A stretch of DNA of 64,000 bases, taken from the NCBI RefSeq assembly GCF_018919145.1, contig NZ_JAHLQJ010000003.1, positions 1 to 64,000 on the forward strand. The letters are read 5' to 3'. This stretch comes from Paenibacillus brevis. GTDB lineage: Bacteria > Bacillota > Bacilli > Paenibacillales > Paenibacillaceae. The stretch's first letter is position 1. Each line of letters begins with the position of its first letter. Shown here one piece after another: positions 53,930-61,678 of this stretch. The notes beneath the pieces are model-generated. The model was not told the DNA's origin and made no database searches. It was given only the letters and a program-made list of their open reading frames with translations. The position numbers were made by a program, and so were the translations under genes.

Positions 53930-53966
53930 AAGGCATGTTCCGCGGTTGGAAGCGGAACATGCCTTT
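53930..53966. terminator. Terminator between the permease and the sulfurtransferase gene
   Basis: Stem AAGGCATGTTCCGC/GCGGAACATGCCTT with an 8-nt loop; T run on the plus side, A run on the left. It ends 2 nt before the sulfurtransferase stop. Confidence 0.85.
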
Positions 53967-53968
53967 GT

Positions 53969-54466
53969 TCAGTTGCCGGGCAGACCTAGCGCCCGGCCAA
54001 TCTCTGCGTCCGCAAGCAGATCGCTGCGGACGCTTGGCGTGAACGACGCCGGCACCACAATGCGCCGGGCGTCGTCCACAGGGAAGCCGCCTGCAATCCA
54101 GGCGGCGAACCCCCCGTCCATGACCGTGACCAGGTCATGGCCCAGCCAGCGCAGCAGCGCCCATAGGCGTGCTGCGCTCCTGCCGTCCGAGTCGTCATAG
54201 GCTACGACTCGGACGGCATTGCCAATGCCGGCGCGACCCAGGGTCAGCGCCAGCTCCTCCGGCCGCGGCAGCCCGTCGCGGCCATCGCTGTCCGGAGCGG
54301 ACAAGTCCCGCTCCAGATCAAGATAGACCGCCCCTGGTATGTGGGCGGTCTCGTAGGCCAGCCGTCCGGCTTCCGGTTCTCCGGACTTGAACCGGCAATC
54401 CGCGATGACGAGATCGGGCTCGTACATTCTTGCAAGCACCCATCTGGGGCTTACCACAGCTTCCAT
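53969..54466 (-). CDS. Truncated thiosulfate/mercaptopyruvate sulfurtransferase (N-terminal rhodanese domain only)
   Basis: 165 residues that match the first, non-catalytic rhodanese domain of the two-domain TST/MPST family (HIPGAVYLDLERDLSAP, GRDGLPRPEELALTLGRAGI, VVAYDDSDGRSAARLWALLRWLGH, VMDGGFAAWIAGGFPV). Full proteins have about 280 residues with the active Cys in the second domain, absent here: the stop comes soon after the first domain and a terminator follows within 2 nt. It is also more GC-rich than its neighbours. Either a decayed gene or a stand-alone domain without sulfur transfer. Confidence 0.75.
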   Translation of the reverse strand: MEAVVSPRWVLARMYEPDLVIADCRFKSGEPEAGRLAYETAHIPGAVYLDLERDLSAPDSDGRDGLPRPEELALTLGRAGIGNAVRVVAYDDSDGRSAARLWALLRWLGHDLVTVMDGGFAAWIAGGFPVDDARRIVVPASFTPSVRSDLLADAEIGRALGLPGN

Positions 54467-54611
54467 ATTATTTTCCTCCCTAAATTAGCGATACAATGAA
54501 GTCCCAGGCTTTGTCTGTATGCGACTGAATTCACTCCCGGACTGCACGGAATTCCCCTCTAAAAATAGCAGTTGCCGTTCCATCAACAGCTCAGCTATAC
54601 TATGGAGCGGA

Positions 54612-54648
54612 CTATAAAGTTGAACTAAACTTTAGTTCAACTTTATAG
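54612..54648. promoter_or_regulatory. Perfect 37-nt palindrome upstream of the EamA gene
   Basis: Arms CTATAAAGTTGAACTAAA and TTTAGTTCAACTTTATAG (18 bp each, no mismatch) flank a single C. Position 57 nt before the transporter start, between it and the divergent sulfurtransferase gene, fits a large operator. There is no T-tract, so a terminator is unlikely. Confidence 0.7.
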
Positions 54649-54704
54649 AACCACGAAGAAAAGCACCAAGCTGTACTATGCGATGAGAGGAACCTGATGA
54701 ATTA

Positions 54705-55628
54705 ATGAATTCCGCCACGAAAGCTTCACTCAAGTATCAAATCCTGTTTGTAATCGGCATTATTGCGATTTCGTTCTCGTCGATCTTCATCCGATGGTCA
54801 GACGCCGAGGCGTCGGTGATCGGTATGTATCGGCTGTTCTTGACGAACCTGATTATGCTGCCGTTTGTATGGAAATCCCGTAAAGAGATGTTTTCTCTAA
54901 CCGGAAGACAATGGGGCTGGCTGCTTCTGTCGGGAACGCTGCTTGGCCTCCATTTTCTGTTCTGGATCGGCTCCTTGTCCTATACAACGGTAGCCAGCTC
55001 CACGGTGATTTTAACGCTGGAACCGATTTTGGTCGTCATTGCTTCCTATTTTCTGTTCGGCACACGAATCAACCGGACCATGATGCTCGGCATCGGACTG
55101 GCCCTGATCGGATCAATCGTTATTGGTGCAGGCGATTTTCAGGTATCCGGATCGGCGCTGCATGGTGACTTGCTATCCTTGCTGGGAACATTTGCAGTAG
55201 CGGCCCATATGCTGGCAGGCAAGCAAATATTGCAGAGCATGAGCGCGTTTGTCTACAATTTCTGGGTGTTTTTCACGGCTGCCTCGCTGCTGGCCGTTTA
55301 TAATCTTGTTCAAGGCTATACCTTCACCGGATACTCGCCCAAGGAATGGGGAGTCTTCTTGCTGCTTGCGGTCGTTCCTACCTTGTTCGGACACTATCTC
55401 TTTAATTGGCTGATGCAGTATATGAGCGCTTCCGCTGTATCCATGGCAGTACTGGGGGAACCGGTTTTCGCTTCTTTGCTGGCCTGGTTATTGCTTAAAG
55501 AAAGCCTGTCGGGGCTTCAGCTTGGAGCCGGGGTGGTTATTTTGGCTGGAGTATGGCTCTTTATTACTTATAACAAGGAAGCGCCGAAGCCGGCGGCAGA
55601 ACCTGAGCGACATAGGAAATCTGCCTGA
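54705..55628 (+). CDS. EamA/DMT family transporter
   Basis: A 307-residue drug/metabolite transporter with ten membrane helices in two EamA halves (about 15-145 and 160-295; SSIFIRWSDAEASVIGMYRLFLTNLIML, VLGEPVFASLLAWLLLKESLSGLQLGAGVVILAGV). Substrate unknown, usually an exported metabolite. The best ribosome site (AGAGGA) points to an ATG at 54696 that reads only Met-Asn-stop; the stop TAATG overlaps the true start, which suggests reinitiation. Confidence 0.9.
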   Translation: MNSATKASLKYQILFVIGIIAISFSSIFIRWSDAEASVIGMYRLFLTNLIMLPFVWKSRKEMFSLTGRQWGWLLLSGTLLGLHFLFWIGSLSYTTVASSTVILTLEPILVVIASYFLFGTRINRTMMLGIGLALIGSIVIGAGDFQVSGSALHGDLLSLLGTFAVAAHMLAGKQILQSMSAFVYNFWVFFTAASLLAVYNLVQGYTFTGYSPKEWGVFLLLAVVPTLFGHYLFNWLMQYMSASAVSMAVLGEPVFASLLAWLLLKESLSGLQLGAGVVILAGVWLFITYNKEAPKPAAEPERHRKSA

Positions 55629-55653
55629 AGCCGGGTGAATGCTTTGTTTCTCT

Positions 55654-55866
55654 TTATTTTTTGACCTCAAAAAATTGACAGTCACGGCGTGAGTGATAGG
55701 TAATATCGCTCACGCTTTTTTGCGTGATGACCGTATCTCCATCGAGCCGGATAATGACCGTCCCGTTTTCCACCAAATGCTGTCCTTCGAATACCCGAAT
55801 ACGGAGCTGGCGCTGAAGCGCGTCTTCAAAATCCTGCTCAGTGAGCAGCTTGCGAACGGTTGGCAC
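55654..55866 (-). CDS. Hypothetical 70-residue protein
   Basis: GTG start with AGAGGAG 9 nt upstream. The product is mixed alpha/beta: a helical, charged N-half (LLTEQDFEDALQRQLRI) and a strand-rich C-half (GTVIIRLDGDTVITQKSVSDITYHSRRDCQFFEV). No family recognised. Its 3' part overlaps the plus-strand terminator of the EamA gene. The 193-nt gap upstream (55867-56059) shows nothing. Confidence 0.65.
   Translation of the reverse strand: MPTVRKLLTEQDFEDALQRQLRIRVFEGQHLVENGTVIIRLDGDTVITQKSVSDITYHSRRDCQFFEVKK
55687..55721 (+). terminator. Terminator of the EamA gene embedded in the convergent small gene
   Basis: Stem GCGTGAGTGAT/ATCGCTCACGC (one mismatch) with an AGGTAAT-type loop and TTTTTT on the plus strand. 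Confidence 0.8.
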
Positions 55867-56059
55867 AATCGTTGTCTCCTCTGATCCTCAGTTTATTTTC
55901 TGACGGCGGAATTCCTTTGCCGCTATCAAGAGCATATCGCCGTCAATTCGCTTTGTCCAGCATGCTGCGCCCAGCCGAAGCGGCCATCACCTACATAGGA
56001 TGAAGCATGTATCGTCGTGCCAGTAATCAGGCGCGGGTCTGAATGAGGAGGAGATTGAA

Positions 56060-56650
56060 ATGGGGAAAACGAGCGGAAAATCATGCAAATCTGTTCGCCG
56101 CAGCGGTCCGAGAAAGCCAACAGCAGCGTTGCTTCGGGTCACGGCAGAGAGCATGCTGCCTTTCCTGCGGACAGTAGCCCGAAACCGCAGGTTCGCCGCA
56201 GCCTGGAGCAAAGCAATCGTAAAGGGGGATCTTGACCGGATGATCACCTTGCTTCGTCCGGTTGCTCCAAATTTGATCCGAAACGGACTGGGCACCAACG
56301 GGATCGGTTATTTCTTTTCTTGCCCTAAACCTTGGTCGGAGTATAGCTGTGGCACCACGATTCCTCCGGGATCGGTGCAATTTCATTTCAGTCCGGTCAT
56401 GCATCGGCGGATCGCGGCGTTGTTGATTCCTTATTATCGGCGGTTGCTGAAGCAGCCGGTATATGCGGCCGCGCTTGCCCGCGCCATCCGGCGAGGGGAT
56501 CAGCACGCAGCGGAACGGCTCATTAAGCGGGAGATTTGTTCTTCTCTGCTTCGCTCCGTCTGTGTGAAGGATGGCGAGCTCCGGCTGACCTTTAAAGCGC
56601 GCAAAAGCAAATATGTGTACGCGCATTTGCTCTTTCCGTTTCTGGATTGA
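56060..56650 (+). CDS. Hypothetical protein with an internal tandem duplication
   Basis: 196 residues after a good GAGGAGGAG ribosome site. It begins with a basic tail (1-24), then two similar units of about 80 residues: SMLPFLRTVARNRRFAAAWSKAIVKGD (from about 31) and LLIPYYRRLLKQPVYAAALARAIRRGD (from about 121), each followed by a Leu-rich and strand-rich segment. The protein is strongly basic. No family is recognised with confidence; no enzyme motif is seen. A nucleic-acid or envelope-binding role would fit the charge but is a guess. Confidence 0.75.
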   Translation: MGKTSGKSCKSVRRSGPRKPTAALLRVTAESMLPFLRTVARNRRFAAAWSKAIVKGDLDRMITLLRPVAPNLIRNGLGTNGIGYFFSCPKPWSEYSCGTTIPPGSVQFHFSPVMHRRIAALLIPYYRRLLKQPVYAAALARAIRRGDQHAAERLIKREICSSLLRSVCVKDGELRLTFKARKSKYVYAHLLFPFLD

Positions 56651-56687
56651 TGGAGATGGGATGGTATAATGGAGGATAGTCAGGAAA

Positions 56688-56865
56688 GAGGTAGTTCAAA
56701 AAGTCATCTTTTGATCACGAAGTGATCCAAGGGGTTGATTCGGCGTCGAATCTTGCGTTCACCCTAGAAGTCCGGTACTCATGTAGGCGCTGCCTACACT
56801 CCGTTCCTCCTTCTTAGGGTTCTCACAACCTTCTCGGTGCTGAAAAGCTGACTTTTTGAACACGC
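56688..56865 (+). repeat. Long copy of the dispersed repeat, in the topB leader
   Basis: About 178 nt bounded by GTTCAAAAAGTCA (56694-56706) and its exact reverse complement TGACTTTTTGAAC. Inside are further inverted repeats: ACCCTAGAAG with CTTCTTAGGGT, and GTAGG with CCTAC. No reading frame. A second copy lies at 63145-63321 in the same orientation (high identity) and short ones at 30061 and 59380. It lies between an extended -10 (TGGTATAAT, 56662-56670) and the topB ribosome site. Confidence 0.9.
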
Positions 56866-56881
56866 ACAGAAAGGAGTGCTT

Positions 56882-59014
56882 ATGTTCGTTATGAAAACTT
56901 TGGTGTTAGCGGAAAAACCGTCTGTAGCCCGAGAGATTGCCCGGGTGCTGGGCTGCCGGGATAAACATAAAAGTCATTTGGAAGGTCCGAAGCACGTAGT
57001 CACCTGGGCTCTGGGCCATCTGGTCGGGCTCGCGGAGCCGGAGGACTATGACGGGAAATACGGGACCTGGTCGCTGGAGGATTTGCCGATTCTTCCTGGC
57101 TCCATGAAGCTGAAGGTGCTGCGGGAGAGCAGTCATCAATATAAGGCGGTCCAGCAGTTAATGCGTCGTCAGGATATCGGTGAGCTGATCGTAGCCACGG
57201 ATGCTGCCCGGGAGGGGGAGCTGCTGGCACGCTGGATTATGAGCATGGCCAAATGGAATAAACCCTTCAAACGGCTATGGATTTCGTCGCAGACCGACAA
57301 GGCGATCAAGGAGGGATTCGCATCCTTGAAGCCTGGAAGCCAGTTTGACCGGCTGTATCAGTCGGCACGCTGCCGGGCAGAAGCCGATTGGATGATCGGA
57401 TTGAATGTAACCCGCGCCTTGACCTGCAAGTTCGGATCCCCATTATCTGCGGGCCGTGTCCAGACGCCGACGCTGGGTATGATAATGCAGCGGGAGCGGG
57501 AGATTACCTCCTTCCGCTCCGAGGAATTTCATTCGCTGCGCGCCGACCTTGACGGATTTGAGGTCTTGTGGCGCGGATCGAACGGCGACTCTAGAATCTT
57601 TAATGCAGAGCAGGCTGGACAATTGCAGCGCAAGCTGGAAGGCAAGACCGGCATCATTGTGAAGCTGGCCAAAAGCGAGAAGCAGGTCCCTCATCCGCAA
57701 GCCTATGATCTGACCGAGCTGCAGCGGGATGCGAACCGCTATTTGGGCTTTTCTGCAAAGCAGACCTCAAATGTACTGCAGCGGCTATACGAGCAGCATA
57801 AGCTGGTGACATATCCGCGGACCGACTCGCGCTATCTGACGACGGACATGGTCGATACCTTGAAGGAACGGCTGACCAGTGTAGCGATAGGCCCGTATGC
57901 GTCTTTGGCCCGGCCTTTGCTGCGCAAGCCGCTCCAACCGGGCAAGCGTGTGGTCGATGACAGCAAGGTTACTGATCATCATGCAATTATCCCGACCGAG
58001 CAGACAGTACTGCTGAATACGCTGAACACGGAGGAACGGAGATTATATGATCTGATCGTTCGCCGCTTCATCAGCTTGTTCTACCCGCCGGCCCGTTTTG
58101 ATCAGGTTGCGGTGATCGTGGAGGCAGAGGGCGAGAAGCTGCATGCCAAGGGGATCACGATCAAGGACAGCGGCTGGAAGGCCGTCTATGACGGACAAGC
58201 CGGGGGCGAAGAGGACGAGGAGGAAGAATCCGGAGAGGACAGCGGCACCCTGCCGGAGCTGAAGGAAGGCCAGCGCTTGACGATCAAGCGCTGCCGCTTG
58301 CTGCCGGGGCGGACTCAGCCGCCAAAGCGGTATACTGAAGCCGCCCTGCTGACCCAGATGGAGAAGCATGGACTGGGAACCCCGGCGACCCGTGCGGACA
58401 TTATCGAGAAGCTGGTTAGCTCGGATACGATTGAGCGGCAGGGATCTTCACTGCATCCGACGGGCAAAGGCAAGCAGCTTATCGAGCTGGCGCCCGAGGA
58501 TCTGCGCTCGCCGGAGCTTACGGCCAAATGGGAGGCCGAACTGGAGCGGATTGCGCGCGGACAGGGCAAGCCTGAGCCGTTCCTTGGCGGCATCCGCGAA
58601 ATGACGATGACGCTCGTGCGTGGCGTGAAGAACAGTGAGGCTACTTATAAACCGCACAATGTCTCGAACAGCCATTGCCCCGATTGCGGCACGCGGCTGC
58701 TGGAGAAGAAGAGTAAACGCGGCTTGCTGCTAATCTGCCCGAGCGAGGATTGCGGGTACCGCCGTTCAGGCGAGAAACGGCTGTCGAACCGCCGCTGTCC
58801 GCAGTGCCACAAGAAGATGGAGCTGAAGGATGGGAAAGTCGGTCTGTACGTGCAGTGTTTGCCTTGTGGAATTACGGAGACCTTGGACAAGGATTCGAAG
58901 CATGTGAACAAACGGGAGCAGCAGAAGCTTGTGAAGCAATACGCCAAGCAGGAATCGCTCGGTAACAACCTCGGCGATCTGTTGAAGGCAGCACTGGAGA
59001 AGCAGGACAAATAG
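56882..59014 (+). CDS. topB: DNA topoisomerase III
   Basis: A 710-residue type IA topoisomerase that decatenates single-stranded DNA links. TOPRIM domain at the N terminus (VLAEKPSVAREIARVLG; Asp-x-Asp-type ATDAAREGELLARW), catalytic Tyr in VTYPRTDSRYL near residue 311, an acidic loop insertion (EEDEEEESGEDSG near 450), and C-terminal zinc-ribbon repeats (CPDCG...CPSEDC, CPQCHKKM...CLPCG). AGGAG lies 5 nt before the chosen ATG; an ATG three codons on is also possible. Its leader carries the long repeat element. Confidence 0.96.
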   Translation: MFVMKTLVLAEKPSVAREIARVLGCRDKHKSHLEGPKHVVTWALGHLVGLAEPEDYDGKYGTWSLEDLPILPGSMKLKVLRESSHQYKAVQQLMRRQDIGELIVATDAAREGELLARWIMSMAKWNKPFKRLWISSQTDKAIKEGFASLKPGSQFDRLYQSARCRAEADWMIGLNVTRALTCKFGSPLSAGRVQTPTLGMIMQREREITSFRSEEFHSLRADLDGFEVLWRGSNGDSRIFNAEQAGQLQRKLEGKTGIIVKLAKSEKQVPHPQAYDLTELQRDANRYLGFSAKQTSNVLQRLYEQHKLVTYPRTDSRYLTTDMVDTLKERLTSVAIGPYASLARPLLRKPLQPGKRVVDDSKVTDHHAIIPTEQTVLLNTLNTEERRLYDLIVRRFISLFYPPARFDQVAVIVEAEGEKLHAKGITIKDSGWKAVYDGQAGGEEDEEEESGEDSGTLPELKEGQRLTIKRCRLLPGRTQPPKRYTEAALLTQMEKHGLGTPATRADIIEKLVSSDTIERQGSSLHPTGKGKQLIELAPEDLRSPELTAKWEAELERIARGQGKPEPFLGGIREMTMTLVRGVKNSEATYKPHNVSNSHCPDCGTRLLEKKSKRGLLLICPSEDCGYRRSGEKRLSNRRCPQCHKKMELKDGKVGLYVQCLPCGITETLDKDSKHVNKREQQKLVKQYAKQESLGNNLGDLLKAALEKQDK

Positions 59015-59125
59015 CAATTGATGAATGAGGGCTCCACAGAGCTTGCATAAAACGGCAGCCCCTGCGGGAGGATAATGATGGGAAGGAATAGATTTGCATT
59101 CTTATTTCCGCAGGAGGTGAAGCTC

Positions 59126-59263
59126 ATGCCGCATCATAAAGCGCGCAAGACAGAGAATCAGCAGAATAAATCCAGTATTCTGGAGGAGAGCATCACGCCC
59201 AAGCCGAAAAAGCAAGGCGAGCGTCCAGCCAGTCTGAACGATATTCCGAAGCAGGAATCCTGA
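59126..59263 (+). CDS. Small basic hydrophilic protein
   Basis: 45 residues after a perfect AGGAGGTGA 5 nt before the ATG. Composition is Lys/Gln/Ser/Pro/Glu-rich with no hydrophobic core (MPHHKARKTENQQNK... SLNDIPKQES), so probably disordered; it resembles small spore or stress proteins in character only. A terminator follows, so it is a separate unit. Confidence 0.65.
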   Translation: MPHHKARKTENQQNKSSILEESITPKPKKQGERPASLNDIPKQES

Positions 59264-59303
59264 TAGATTCAGCCGGCAGGTGCAGCAGCATCTCCTAAAC
59301 GTA

Positions 59304-59336
59304 AGGCCAGGCCCTTGAGGGTGCCTGGTCTTTTTC
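59304..59336 (+). terminator. Terminator after the small basic protein
   Basis: Stem GGCCAGGCCC/GGG(TG)CCTGGTC with a TTGA loop and TTTTT. Confidence 0.82.
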
Positions 59337-59379
59337 TATTTGGTATGCGGAAGAGGTTAGCAGTATAATAGAACTATGA

Positions 59380-59417
59380 GCACGAGTTCAAAAGGCCGAC
59401 AACTTTTTGAACAACCT
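59380..59417 (+). repeat. Short member of the dispersed repeat, upstream of DUF1294 gene
   Basis: GTTCAAAA(GGCCGACAAC)TTTTTGAAC (59386-59412) followed by AACCTC, like the element at 30061. It lies 11 nt after a TATAAT (59364-59369) and before the ribosome site of the DUF1294 gene. Confidence 0.7.
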
Positions 59418-59451
59418 CTTTCGAGGGAGCGGTGAAGGGAGGGGAGCGGTT

Positions 59452-59715
59452 ATGCGGACTGGAATCGTGATATGGTTTGTATTTATTAATTTGGTAGCCT
59501 ATATCGTCATGTCCGATGACAAGCGCCGGGCCAGACAGCGCAAGGATCGTACGCCGGAAAAAACACTGTTTCTACTGGCGGCTATCGGCGGTGCGCTGGG
59601 TATCCTGCTGGCAATGAATATCAAACGTCATAAGACGAAGCATGCCAGCTTCCGGATCGGAATTCCGCTGCTCTTGCTGTTAAATGCGGTGTTGTACGGC
59701 TATTTCTTAAGCTGA
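59452..59715 (+). CDS. DUF1294 family small membrane protein
   Basis: 87 residues with an N-terminal membrane helix, a basic cytoplasmic loop (DDKRRARQRKDRTPEKTL), the family block LFLLAAIGGALGILLAMNIKRHKTKHASFRIGIP, and a final helix. GGGAGGGGAG precedes the ATG; an upstream in-frame ATG lies inside the repeat and lacks a ribosome site. Function unknown. Confidence 0.85.
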   Translation: MRTGIVIWFVFINLVAYIVMSDDKRRARQRKDRTPEKTLFLLAAIGGALGILLAMNIKRHKTKHASFRIGIPLLLLLNAVLYGYFLS

Positions 59716-59824
59716 GACCGGCCGTTAACACGGATACAGACCGGAGGCGATGCCTGGAAAAGTTTCATTCGTTGGGTCAAGGTGTAATGGTTTACATACT
59801 TTTAGAGATAAGGGGTGCTGACCT

Positions 59825-60259
59825 ATGTTATTTTCTAAAATTGTTGCCGCCTTCGACGGATCCAAAGCCGCCAACAAGGCACTGGATAAAGCGATTGAAC
59901 TGGTAAAGCTGACGCCGGGAGCCAGTCTTACGGTTGTTCATGCGTTCGATTTTCCAAGGTTTTATGTAGCGGAAGGCTTCGCGCCGATCCCCGCTTCAGT
60001 GAATCAGGATTTCTATAATATGGCGGAGAGTACAGTTAAAGAAGCTGAGGAACGGGTCAAGCAAGCAGGATTAACAGCGAAGGTCGAGTTGCTGCAGGGG
60101 CCGCCAGCCGAAGCGCTGCTTGATTATGTGAAGAAGCAGGATTCCGATCTGATTGTTATCGGCAGCAGAGGGCTCGGAGGCATCCGCGAATTTGTTCTGG
60201 GCAGTGTCAGTCATAATGTGGTGCAGCATGCGCGTATTCCGGTACTCGTCGTCAAATAA
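59825..60259 (+). CDS. Universal stress protein (UspA family)
   Basis: A 144-residue UspA-fold protein with the ATP-binding pattern G-2x-G-9x-G-(S/T) in VIGSRGLGGIREFVLGSVSHNVV. N-terminal KIVAAFDGSKAANKALDKAIEL is typical. AAGGGGTG precedes the ATG; a strong terminator follows, so it is monocistronic. Confidence 0.93.
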   Translation: MLFSKIVAAFDGSKAANKALDKAIELVKLTPGASLTVVHAFDFPRFYVAEGFAPIPASVNQDFYNMAESTVKEAEERVKQAGLTAKVELLQGPPAEALLDYVKKQDSDLIVIGSRGLGGIREFVLGSVSHNVVQHARIPVLVVK

Positions 60260-60300
60260 ATCATCTTGAATAGAATAGTGATCCGCCTGGATTGCATGGA

Positions 60301-60327
60301 AAAGCGGGGGGTTCCCCCGCTTTTTTG
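60301..60327 (+). terminator. Terminator after the universal stress protein
   Basis: AAAAGCGGGGG-GTT-CCCCCGCTTTT, an 11-bp perfect stem ending in a T run. Confidence 0.92.
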
Positions 60328-60400
60328 TTTTAACTATTTGTCTTGTAATATATTAAGATGAATATAATTTGAACCCGCTTCTTGATATAGGAAAGGAAGA

Positions 60401-61573
60401 ATGAACATGGCACAACTTGTTTTTGATCCGGCCGGCTATACGGTGAACGACGGAACGGAAAGCGTGGAATTGCTGGCCAAGGAATTTGCCTTGCTGCAGT
60501 TTTTATATGAGCAGCGGGGGCGGGCATTTTCGCGCGAGCAATTGCTGGACCGGGTTTGGGTGCTGGAATATCCGGTAGAGCGGACGGTTGATGACCATAT
60601 TTACCGTTTGCGCAAAAAGCTTCGCCGTTGGGCGCATGTTCAAATTAACACGATTCGGGGATACGGCTACAGTCTGATCATGGCTGAGCCCAAAGCTTTG
60701 GATAATCCCTCTATGCGTGATGAAGAGATCCGGAATGCGGTACGGGGGTTGTTTGAAAAATACCATTTGCTCGGGCAGGGAAAATCTATCGTGGCATTGG
60801 CGGCTCAGCGCGAAGTCCTCGGATTTGAGATTGATGCATTTTACCGGAGCTATATCCGGTTTATTCAAGCCGACATCGGGTGGTTTCTGGAAACGGACGA
60901 AGTTCCCCCGCGGGAACGTTTTTATTGGTTGCTCCTTCTTTACTGGGCGGGCACGCCAGATTACGTTCGGGTGCTCGATTACTGCGAGGAAGTGCTGAGG
61001 CAAGGCCTGATGACTCCGGAACAGCACAGGGAGATGGAAATCCTGAATATTCTTGAGATGTATGCCGATGCCGGCAAGACCAAGAAAGCTATAGAACGAT
61101 TTGATTCTACTAGGCGCGTAGTGGAGCAAGACGGATTAACCGGTTTTGTCATGCCCGTGGCATTGATGGAGATGTATGTTCATCTGGTGGCCGAAAACTG
61201 GGAGGAGGCAGATCAGACTGCTGCCAGACTGGAGCGCTTGCTGGAGAAAGAGCCTTATATTAGAGAAATAGGCCGATTTCGCGTTTTTAAAGGATTGCGG
61301 CTTCTTGCGATGGGGCAAGAGCGAGAAGCGGAAGAAAATCTGGATGAAGGCCTGGAGATACTGGGCATGTCTCAACACCAGCCGCTTTATCTAGCTGCTA
61401 TCAAACAGATTAATCTTTTTTTGCGGCGGCGTGATCACGAGAATTCATTAGTACGCAAATATGCCGGTTTATTTGAGTCCGTACAGAAGGAATACCGTCT
61501 ATCGACGCTTGGCCCCGCCATGGAAGAATACATTACGGAATTTCTTGGGGCTGGTACGGTCGAAAAGGAGTAA
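60401..61573 (+). CDS. Winged-helix regulator with TPR-like C-terminal region
   Basis: 390 residues. The N terminus (about 5-98) is an OmpR/PhoB-type winged helix (LLAKEFALLQFLYEQRGRAFSREQLLDRVWVLEYPVERTVDDHIYRLRKKL...TIRGYGYSL) without a receiver domain. The rest (110-385) is all-helical with BTAD/TPR-like repeats (YADAGKTKKAIERFDSTRRVVEQ, AENWEEADQTAARLERLLE, GQEREAEENLDEGLEIL). This head-first DNA-binding layout resembles SARP-like regulators. GGAAAGGAAG precedes the ATG. It lies about 105 nt before an MFS exporter gene it may control. Confidence 0.82.
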   Translation: MNMAQLVFDPAGYTVNDGTESVELLAKEFALLQFLYEQRGRAFSREQLLDRVWVLEYPVERTVDDHIYRLRKKLRRWAHVQINTIRGYGYSLIMAEPKALDNPSMRDEEIRNAVRGLFEKYHLLGQGKSIVALAAQREVLGFEIDAFYRSYIRFIQADIGWFLETDEVPPRERFYWLLLLYWAGTPDYVRVLDYCEEVLRQGLMTPEQHREMEILNILEMYADAGKTKKAIERFDSTRRVVEQDGLTGFVMPVALMEMYVHLVAENWEEADQTAARLERLLEKEPYIREIGRFRVFKGLRLLAMGQEREAEENLDEGLEILGMSQHQPLYLAAIKQINLFLRRRDHENSLVRKYAGLFESVQKEYRLSTLGPAMEEYITEFLGAGTVEKE

Positions 61574-61678
61574 TTTATTCCCGTCCCCCATTCTTATCTG
61601 ATCATTCTCTGATATTCATCGGTTAAGCTGCAAAGAGTGATCACGAAAATGACAGATGAAGGATGGAGGAACCGGTAA

